Below, one piece after another: positions 22,943 through 28,510 of a DNA stretch of 28,510 bases. Where the stretch lies: NCBI GenBank assembly GCA_910585615.1, contig CAJUFO010000056.1, positions 1 through 28,510 on the forward strand, given 5' to 3'. Every line of letters starts with the position of its first letter. Position 1 is the first letter of the stretch. Both the position numbers and the translations under genes were made by a program. The notes under the pieces were generated by a model that was given only the letters and a program-made list of their open reading frames with translations, searched no databases and was not told where the DNA came from. Source of the stretch: an uncultured Acetatifactor sp. GTDB lineage: Bacteria > Bacillota > Clostridia > Lachnospirales > Lachnospiraceae.

Positions 22943-23419
22943 ATGGCAAACGAAGAGAAAAAAGATTTCAACGCGATGCTGAACGACAGCAAGGACATGC
23001 CCAAAATCCAGATCATAACGGATGAGAAGAGCATCCTGAAATACGGCGGGGACAGGATGTATTTCGCGCCGCCAATGGACTATGACAGGGTGATGCACCT
23101 CGTGCCTTTCGGAAAGCTGTTGACCGTAGGGGCCATACGGGAATATTTTGCCAGACAGAGCGGCGCGGATTTTACAGAGCCGATCACTGCGGGCATATTC
23201 GTCTCAATCGCCGCCTGGGCAAGCTTCCAGCGCACGGACCGCAAGACGCCCTACTGGCGGACGCTCAAGGCAGACGGGGAGCTGAACGCGAAATTTCCCG
23301 GCGGCATAGAGGCGCAGAAGGAGCTACTGGAAAAAGAAGGGCACACTGTCATACAGAAGGGAAGGACGAATATCAGGTATTACGTCAGGGATTACGAGAA
23401 GGCGCTGTTCGAGCTGTGA
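22943..23419 (+). CDS. MGMT-family alkyltransferase-like protein without the acceptor cysteine
   Basis: A 158-residue protein resembling the DNA-binding domain of O6-alkylguanine-DNA alkyltransferases: VPFGKLLTVGAIREYFARQ, then AGIFVSIAAWASFQR and PYWRTLKADGEL followed by FPGGIEAQKELLEKEG. In MGMT the PCHRV motif supplies the alkyl-accepting Cys; here the aligned segment is PYWRT, so direct repair cannot occur. Alkyltransferase-like proteins of this type flag bulky O6-alkylguanine for nucleotide excision repair. The upstream frame is open to 22706, but AGGAGGT seven bases before the ATG at 22943 fixes the start. The gene is divergent from the surface-protein gene and convergent with the HipA-like gene. 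Confidence 0.75.
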   Translation: MANEEKKDFNAMLNDSKDMPKIQIITDEKSILKYGGDRMYFAPPMDYDRVMHLVPFGKLLTVGAIREYFARQSGADFTEPITAGIFVSIAAWASFQRTDRKTPYWRTLKADGELNAKFPGGIEAQKELLEKEGHTVIQKGRTNIRYYVRDYEKALFEL

Positions 23420-23520
23420 TTCCGGACAGAGGGACGGCAGGCTGGGGCCGACTCGGCAGGCTGTTCCACCTGGGAGGCCCCGCTTGCGGAAAAACGCGGG
23501 CTTCCCAGAGCTGCGGCGCG

Positions 23521-24660
23521 TCACCCGACCTTCAGCCCAAGGCAGCCTGCCCTTTTCTTAAAGCTGAGGTACTGCCTTTCGGTGATGAAGTCTTCTCTGG
23601 TGACAGGGGCCGTAAAGTGGAAGTCCACTTCACCCATGGCTTTCAGGGCTGCCTGCCTTATGGTCATCTCGCCGAACTGATAGGGCGCGTCCAAGTCCTT
23701 CATATATTCCCCTTCGAATGCCTTATTATGGTCGAACAGGGGATGGCAGCCCAGAATCTCCATGGTTTCCATATCATAGAAAAAGCCCCAGTTCTGTCCA
23801 TGTCTGTCACGGTTGCTGATCAGGAAGTCCACAATCCACATCTTGTAGATGCTTTCCCGGTCAATCCGGAACATTTCCTCCTCCGGGTTCATGCCGTTTA
23901 CATTGCAGTAGGAGATGAACTCTATGCCTGTCAGAATCGCTTTTGCCTCTGTGGTCATGCAGGGACACATGCAGACGTATTTATCTTCATCCTTCCCGGC
24001 CTCGTAGTGGACATGTTCCACATTCATTTTGTCCAGCAGATTGGAGCACATAACCTCTATCCTGGACTCCGTATTTCCATTCGCCCCCAGCTTATAGAGC
24101 CACAGATTGCCGTCCGGATGGCGTCTCCACGCCTTCGCATAGGCTCCGTTGGTGGTCAGTTCAGGCGTGATCATGGAACCCTGTGGGGTGAGCGATTTTC
24201 CATGCAGGGCCACCTGCGCCACTATCTCGTTCAAAGGATTCTGCTTCACATCGACTTTGCTCCAGGTAATTTCCTCATCATCGTCAAACTTCAGCCAATA
24301 GGAATCCGATACGGACACCGCCCTGCAGGTCATGGCAATCCTGACCCGCTGCTCATCAGTCCCGGTCTGCTCAAAGCGGAACAGATTATAAATCCATTTC
24401 GCGTTGGCGCGGCTTAAGAGCAATATCCTGTTAGCCAGCCAACTGACGATGGCTTCCTCGTTCTTTCTGGCTGCTATCATGGACTGCGTCATGTCATAGG
24501 AGGATTTTATGCTGCCGGGGTCCGGCATCCTGCGCAGCTTCCCTCTGATGGGATAGGGCAGGTATTTCTCATTCAGGATTTCATATTGCAGCGTCTCGAA
24601 ATCTACCTTCATGACTTCCATATCTTTCAGCATTATCGTAAAAGGCCTGACACCGTTCAT
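23521..24660 (-). CDS. Solitary HipA-like Ser/Thr kinase
   Basis: A 379-residue protein with a HipA/CtkA-type kinase core in its C-terminal half: LWLYKLGANG (nucleotide-binding Lys190) followed by a Glu-containing helix (ESRIEVMCSNLL), the catalytic loop SNRDRHGQNWG (Asp285, Asn290), and the metal-binding FDHNKAF (Asp310). The first 170 residues have no recognised domain. HipA toxins phosphorylate targets such as GltX, while CtkA-type kinases have other substrates. No HipB-like helix-turn-helix antitoxin is adjacent, so this is an orphan kinase; toxicity is not shown. The ATG at 24660 has GAGGTG upstream. Confidence 0.8.
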   Translation of the reverse strand: MNGVRPFTIMLKDMEVMKVDFETLQYEILNEKYLPYPIRGKLRRMPDPGSIKSSYDMTQSMIAARKNEEAIVSWLANRILLLSRANAKWIYNLFRFEQTGTDEQRVRIAMTCRAVSVSDSYWLKFDDDEEITWSKVDVKQNPLNEIVAQVALHGKSLTPQGSMITPELTTNGAYAKAWRRHPDGNLWLYKLGANGNTESRIEVMCSNLLDKMNVEHVHYEAGKDEDKYVCMCPCMTTEAKAILTGIEFISYCNVNGMNPEEEMFRIDRESIYKMWIVDFLISNRDRHGQNWGFFYDMETMEILGCHPLFDHNKAFEGEYMKDLDAPYQFGEMTIRQAALKAMGEVDFHFTAPVTREDFITERQYLSFKKRAGCLGLKVG

Positions 24661-24799
24661 TTGGGCACCTCGTTTCTTTTAAAGATGGTTCTTTTCCGGC
24701 ACTTCATTTTTTACAGTGTATCAGGCATTCTGACGAAATACAATACCCTGAAAGTGCTTGCGGGCCGTCTGGCTGTCCTCTTTTGGAGGAGGCGTGCTA

Positions 24800-24913
24800 A
24801 TGGCACAGAACTTAGTCGGAGATTCTGGGATTTTCAACATTTTCTCGGTTGAGCATCTGCTTTCTAAGGCTTTTGCGTCCCTGCTTTGTAGGCAAGCCTA
24901 CCTTTTGCAGTAA
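24800..24913 (+). CDS. Possible 37-residue small ORF
   Basis: An ATG at 24800 lies seven bases after GGAGGAGG, an excellent ribosome site, and opens 37 codons ending at TAA 24911-24913 (starts MAQNLVGDSG). It is antisense to the tail of the Rpn-like ORF. I recognise no family and it may be chance. Confidence 0.2.
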   Translation: MAQNLVGDSGIFNIFSVEHLLSKAFASLLCRQAYLLQ

Positions 24914-25092
24914 CTTTTCCCACATATCTGCTCTGACTGCCGGTACTCTGACACGGTCTTGCCGGCTATTTTGCATGCCTTCTCCAGGGAACACTGCAGC
25001 TCCTTCATGATATTCTCTATGATTTCGATTACCTGGCTGGCGCTGCCTTCCGACCTGCTGTCCTCCATCATCTCTCTTATGGCCTGGCACAT
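24898..25092 (-). CDS. Short Rpn-nuclease C-terminal-like ORF
   Basis: A 64-residue protein beginning MCQAIREMMEDSRSEG, followed by a helical stretch with LEKACKIAGKTVSEY. This is the C-terminal tail typical of Rpn-family (PD-(D/E)XK transposase-like) nucleases, without the nuclease domain. The ATG at 25092 has AAAAGGAG six bases upstream, so it can be translated on its own. The longer frame (to 25113) stops shortly upstream. Rpn genes of other bacteria contain an internal start that makes a small C-terminal product (RpnS); this may be such a product left alone after loss of the nuclease part, or a free-standing relative. Confidence 0.5.
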   Translation of the reverse strand: MCQAIREMMEDSRSEGSASQVIEIIENIMKELQCSLEKACKIAGKTVSEYRQSEQICGKSYCKR

Positions 25093-25162
25093 ACAAACTC
25101 CTTTTAAATCCATACTTTTTTACACAAATGCAGTAAAAACAAGGTTTGATGAACACAAATAA

Positions 25163-25285
25163 TTTGGATTTTATTTTAATTACACTCATAAAACTTTAAA
25201 ACTATTTTTGTAAAACCGAACCTAGAGAACAATTTTTGCTTAATTTGTAGCATCAGATATTGTATTGAGTAAAAATAAATCCAAA
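25163..25285. repeat. Imperfect 16-bp inverted repeat in AT-rich gap
   Basis: TTTGGATTTTATTTTA (25163-25178) and TAAAAATAAATCCAAA (25270-25285) are inverted with 14 of 16 matches, bounding 123 bases directly before the transposase remnant. No gene is seen between them. It could mark an element end or be composition-driven chance. Confidence 0.3.
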
Positions 25286-25292
25286 CATTTTA

Positions 25293-26026
25293 TCAGACAA
25301 AACGCTTGAACAAGAACTTCGACCTCACAAAAACGCCTACTGGTGCATCCCTCCAAAAGGAAACGCAGAATCCGTAGCCTGTATGGAGGATATCCTGGAC
25401 ATCTACGAAAAGCCATATGACCCTGCTGTCCCAGTGGTATGCATGGATGAAAAGCCATACCATCTGCCGGGGGGGGAGGCCAGGGAGCCGCTGCCCATAC
25501 GCCGGGGGGATACCCGGAAGACTGATTCCGAGTATGTGCGCGGCGGTACCTACAGCATATTTGTATTCGTGGAGCCTTTGGGCGGCATGTAAGTGTCCGG
25601 GAACACCGCACTGCGGTTGACTGGGCGGAGGAAATCAGGCATCTGGTGGATGTCCGCTATCCTGACCGCGACAAAATCATACTTGTCATGGACAACCTGG
25701 ATACCCATGCCATTTCCTCCCTGTATAAGTCATTTCCAGCCCCGGAAGCCCGCAGGATTGCCAAAAAACTGGAGATCCATTACACGCCCAAGCATGGGAG
25801 CTGGCTGGACATTGCTGGAATAGAACTTAATGTGATGACACGCCTGTGCCTGTCCCGAAGGATTGATGACATAGGTTTACTGCGGCAGGAATTGGCTGCA
25901 TGGGAGAGCGACCGCAATGAACATACAGCCTGTATCCACTGGCACTTTACCACCGACAAGGCCAGAACCAAGTTGACATCGCTCTACCCTAAGTTTGACA
26001 CTACAAATGAAAAGCAATTTAACTAA
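25293..26026 (+). pseudogene. IS630-family transposase, 5'-truncated and frameshifted
   Basis: Two overlapping frames together give about 240 residues of an IS630-type DDE transposase. The first frame has NAYWCIPPKGNAESV, then VVCMDEKPYH with the first catalytic Asp, and ends at a TAA at 25590 after FVEPLGGM. The second frame resumes at about 25584 as HVSVREHRTAVDWAEEI and carries VMDNLDTH (second Asp) and HYTPKHGSWLDIAGIELNVM (catalytic Glu), ending TAA at 26026. The N-terminal helix-turn-helix half is missing. The frameshift at about 25583-25590 and the truncation make it inactive. Terminal inverted repeats could not be placed. Confidence 0.85.
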
Positions 26027-26032
26027 TTATAA

Positions 26033-26379
26033 TCAGGCCAGCACACTAGCCCAAATAAGCGATTCTATAGCCCCAAAATTATTACTCAACATGAAAATCT
26101 CTGGTTTACGCATAAAACGAATAGTTGTCCGTATTGCTAAAACCATAATTGCAGATCCCAGCAAGCGCTTTGCTGCTATAATCGAATTCTTCTTTAAAAT
26201 ATCCTTGCTGCCTGAACACTTATGGGTTAATCCGCTCATAAAATACCTAATATAATTCCTCTTTTGCTATTCCCCGCACTGTGTCCAATAATTGTAAGCA
26301 TAATTGCAATTGCTTTTTCTATATCAATCCACCCCATACGCTTTCCTTTAGTATCATTTTCATTGTTAGTCTGCTTCAT
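26033..26379 (-). pseudogene. Broken acyltransferase-3 gene
   Basis: The ATG at 26379, after AAGGGATAAG, opens 47 codons containing MGWIDIEKAIAIMLTIIGHS, the typical N-terminus of acyltransferase-3 membrane proteins. The frame ends at 26236 with a TGA overlapping an ATG as ATGA. The continuing frame (26239-26033) encodes MSGLTHKCSGSKDILKKNS and then a hydrophobic stretch, which fits the next part of the family (normally preceded by FHMPLFF, missing here). The coding sequence then stops near the transposase remnant. A deletion with frameshift, then loss of the remaining 250 or so residues, is inferred. Confidence 0.7.
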
Positions 26380-26502
26380 CTTATCCCTTTCCGTAACTCC
26401 GGCAGTAACGAATCATTGATTATTCCAGGCCTTTCCCTGTCTCTTTCGCCTCCCAAATTAAAAAGACTGAATAAACAAGATTAAAAAGGCGACATAAGGG
26501 AT

Positions 26503-27564
26503 TCAGATTACATACTCATCTAATAATTTTTTTATTTTCTTTTCAATAAAGCTTTCCACTCTTTCCAACGGCTTTGTCAATATATTCCTACATACTATAT
26601 CAACAACTATGCATCCAACCAGCACAACTATAGAATAAGTAAAAATCACTAGACAAAAGTACCAATAAGATACATACTCAGTCAAATTAATGAAACATTC
26701 CAACAGAGCTCTAAATGCTCCTTCAAATAAATATACGGCGAAAATATGTGCCGAAATTCGGTTTATTTTATTTGAATGGAATTTTTTATTCTTAGCCAGC
26801 AAAAATACTGCGATACTACCAAATATTATAAATATCGAACAATCTCTTGCAAAAAGAGCAATGACTCCGTGATCTTTTAAAATAAAGAATGTCATCATCA
26901 AATTTAGCAGAAATTCTATAGCTATACTAGCTGCTCCTATCACTATAGTGCGTTTTTCATTTATACCATACAATCTGATATATCGCCCAATATAGTACAT
27001 CAGAATCATATTCATCAAACCCTTTCCACCGTCATTCATAACGTGAAAATAGCAAAATGTGGGAATGACAGCAAACAAGAAAAACATTAGGCATATTAAG
27101 TATCCAAAATCCTTTTTGGATAATTTACGAGGTGCCAAATTTAAAAATCTTGAAAAAATAATAATAATAATAATATACGCCGTGATATACCAATATTTAC
27201 CTGAACTAATTGGAAGCAATGATTTTATTATATCTTTGTAGTTAATCTGCCTCAATCCTATAGAATAAATCACAGTACTTAAGACTGAATAAAACAAACA
27301 CCAAAGCCACAGATTAATCACTTTCTTGTATGATTCTTTTACCTCAAAATACCCGGAAATTAGTCCAAAAATAGATACACCCATATTGAATATGGAATTA
27401 ATTAGTACTCCCAAAGCTAAATTTAATCCTCTGGCAGCAGCTCGATAAGAGCCAAATGTATGCATTACGATAATTCCCAAAATACAAATCAATCGAAGCC
27501 CTTCAATTCCTGATTCTCTACAGCTGCTGTACCCCCCCGATTCTCTATTACCAAACCAATTCAT
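26503..27564 (-). CDS. Acyltransferase-3 family membrane protein
   Basis: A 353-residue polytopic protein with about ten hydrophobic segments. The start IEGLRLICILGIIVMHTFGSY carries the family's early arginine and the essential histidine (VMH). Such proteins O-acetylate sugars of surface polysaccharides or lipids. A G7 tract (C7 on the plus strand, 27532-27538) lies about ten codons after the start. A poly-isoleucine run is encoded by (ATT)6 (27157-27174). The start at 27564 has a weak GAGGG-like site and lies 11 bases after the upstream acyltransferase stop, implying an operon. Composition is much more AT-rich than left of 25 kb. Confidence 0.8.
   Translation of the reverse strand: MNWFGNRESGGYSSCRESGIEGLRLICILGIIVMHTFGSYRAAARGLNLALGVLINSIFNMGVSIFGLISGYFEVKESYKKVINLWLWCLFYSVLSTVIYSIGLRQINYKDIIKSLLPISSGKYWYITAYIIIIIIFSRFLNLAPRKLSKKDFGYLICLMFFLFAVIPTFCYFHVMNDGGKGLMNMILMYYIGRYIRLYGINEKRTIVIGAASIAIEFLLNLMMTFFILKDHGVIALFARDCSIFIIFGSIAVFLLAKNKKFHSNKINRISAHIFAVYLFEGAFRALLECFINLTEYVSYWYFCLVIFTYSIVVLVGCIVVDIVCRNILTKPLERVESFIEKKIKKLLDEYVI
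27157..27174. repeat. Trinucleotide repeat (AAT)6 encoding poly-Ile
   Basis: Six AAT units on the plus strand, read as ATT (Ile) codons in the minus-strand acyltransferase gene, within the membrane segment YIIIIIIFSRF. Changes in copy number would keep the frame and lengthen or shorten the helix. Confidence 0.7.
27532..27538. repeat. C7/G7 homopolymer near the start of the acyltransferase gene
   Basis: Seven C residues on the plus strand (G7 in the coding strand) encode SGG at about codons 9-11 of the gene starting at 27564. In AT-rich DNA this is conspicuous and could slip to switch the frame. Confidence 0.7.
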
Positions 27565-27575
27565 CTATAACACCC

Positions 27576-28510
27576 TCACTTCCCTAGCAATATACGGCTA
27601 AAAAGTTCTGATTTTTTGATGATATGTATAAACCAGAAACAGATACACAACCAGCAAACTGCTGTAATAAAGCTACCGTAAAATTTACCCCCCCAAATAC
27701 GATGATAAAATCCAATCCGCCATAACGGTGAAAAAAGCAAACACCAATGAATTGCGTATATAGGAAGAGTATTCTTCCCTATATCAACAACTATTTTTCT
27801 GATGTAGTTGGAACAGAGACGACATACAACAATCGAAATAGATGATATGGAAATAACTAAAATCGACCCGATTATTCTTTTCGGCAATAAAGAACCAAAA
27901 TACAGAACTGCTGCTATTGTTGGAAATGAGACAATCTCGAGTATTATTCTTACAGTTTTAAACTGTTTTGGTGCCATGCCACGCTGAATCAAGTATACCG
28001 CAAATCCCAAGCATATCCATAGATAGTGCCATGCTCCAATAGTAAATTCTGAGAAGAATGGAATCCTACCAACAATTGTAGCTGGAATCAATCCGCAAAA
28101 ACACCCTATAAAATTAGCAATTAACAATTTTGTATTCAATCTTTGCAAAACGATTTTAATAATAAAAAATATTATGTCGTACCAAAATAGAGCCCTTAAA
28201 AACCAAAAATCTGATAAAAATACTTCTCTTATTATTCCTCCGAAAGCAAAATTTCGATAATCGCCCGGCATAATACATGACAATAAATAATGAATAGTCA
28301 TCCAGCAAAGATATGGAAGAAGTAAACGTTTGATTTTCTTTTTAATAAATGTACTATATGAATCATTGATAGAAAACCCCAAAGTATACCCACTAACTAA
28401 AAAAAGCAAAGGCATCTGAAAAGATAGAACGATTGTAAATACAGTCGATAAAAAATTGCCACCTGTGCGGTTGCGAGTGGTTAGGAGCGGCAATAAAAAA
28501 ATGACAAAAT
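27576..28510 (-). CDS. Acyltransferase-3 family membrane protein, 5' end outside the window
   Basis: The open frame runs to the right edge, so the N-terminus is missing; the apparent TTG start at 28493 is probably internal. Family features visible are SFQMPLLFLVSGYTLGFS, KKKIKRLLLPYLCW, and about nine further hydrophobic segments, ending IKKSELFSRILLGK. The product should O-acylate a surface glycan. It lies immediately upstream of a second acyltransferase-3 gene. A G7 tract (27688-27694) falls within the C-terminal third, at WGGKF. Confidence 0.8.
   Translation of the reverse strand, partial: FVIFLLPLLTTRNRTGGNFLSTVFTIVLSFQMPLLFLVSGYTLGFSINDSYSTFIKKKIKRLLLPYLCWMTIHYLLSCIMPGDYRNFAFGGIIREVFLSDFWFLRALFWYDIIFFIIKIVLQRLNTKLLIANFIGCFCGLIPATIVGRIPFFSEFTIGAWHYLWICLGFAVYLIQRGMAPKQFKTVRIILEIVSFPTIAAVLYFGSLLPKRIIGSILVISISSISIVVCRLCSNYIRKIVVDIGKNTLPIYAIHWCLLFSPLWRIGFYHRIWGGKFYGSFITAVCWLCICFWFIHIIKKSELFSRILLGK
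27688..27694. repeat. C7/G7 homopolymer inside the partial acyltransferase gene
   Basis: A second run of seven C residues on the plus strand, encoding TGG-GGG-GGT in RIWGGKF of the gene 27576-28510. Confidence 0.7.

Noticed and set aside
23420..23520. GC-rich hairpin between the convergent ATL and HipA-like genes as a bidirectional terminator
   Set aside because: Pairing is imperfect and no T-tract follows on either side.
25469..25476. G8 tract in the transposase remnant as a phase-variation site
   Set aside because: The reading frame through the tract agrees with the family and the gene is already dead by truncation; no function is expected from slippage.
25583..25590. Programmed frameshift producing a full IS630 transposase
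   Set aside because: No slippery heptamer is seen at the junction, and the N-terminal half of the gene is missing, so decay is the simpler explanation.

Overview
The window reads as a chromosomal segment of a Gram-positive anaerobe of the Clostridia, most likely Lachnospiraceae. Reasons: strong AGGAGG-type ribosome sites, several TTG starts behind such sites, glutaminyl-tRNA synthetase, IMP cyclohydrolase of the PurO type beside a stand-alone AICAR transformylase, an orphan FliD-like protein, and a large MBG-repeat surface protein ending in a sorting-like tail. Species cannot be told from the sequence alone. Nearly all genes lie on the minus strand.

Layout by coordinate. 1-760: first 13 codons of an AAA-type ATPase running off the left edge, a helically phased array of TTATATAAC repeats in front of it, and an HPr-like protein without the phosphorylatable histidine. 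762-3650: M19 dipeptidase and a UraA-type uracil/xanthine permease with a good promoter. 3667-6500: MBOAT acyltransferase and SGNH hydrolase, a pair expected to O-acylate an extracytoplasmic polymer. 6512-7900: FliD-C-like protein with an internal duplication, a strong terminator and a sigma-28-like promoter. 7939-10040: DUF6062-type protein with duplicated Cys/His modules, a TetR regulator with palindromic sites around it, and a small acidic membrane-anchored protein. 10042-14860: MocR regulator, DUF2225-like zinc protein, glnS and a NUDIX hydrolase. 14970-18000: possible PD-(D/E)XK protein, then AICAR transformylase and PurO behind a ZTP (pfl) riboswitch whose 3' part overlaps an intrinsic terminator. 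18095-22800: 1,542-residue surface protein with a transglutaminase-like domain and many MBG-type repeats, from a near-consensus promoter. 22943-24660: alkyltransferase-like protein and a solitary HipA-like kinase.

From about 25.1 kb to the right edge the DNA becomes clearly AT-rich and looks acquired and eroded. It holds a short stand-alone Rpn-nuclease C-terminal ORF, a 5'-truncated and frameshifted IS630-family transposase, a broken acyltransferase-3 gene abutting it, and two apparently intact acyltransferase-3 genes. Each of the latter carries a run of seven G residues, unexpected in DNA of this composition and a possible phase-variation device.

The window groups into purine synthesis under ZTP control, nucleobase and peptide uptake or use, and cell-surface modification (MBOAT/SGNH, surface protein, acyltransferase island). 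No complete new multi-gene system is evident. The best leads are the phased repeat array, the shared upstream element of the MBOAT and FliD-like genes, the solitary HipA kinase next to an Rpn fragment, and the G-tract acyltransferase genes.
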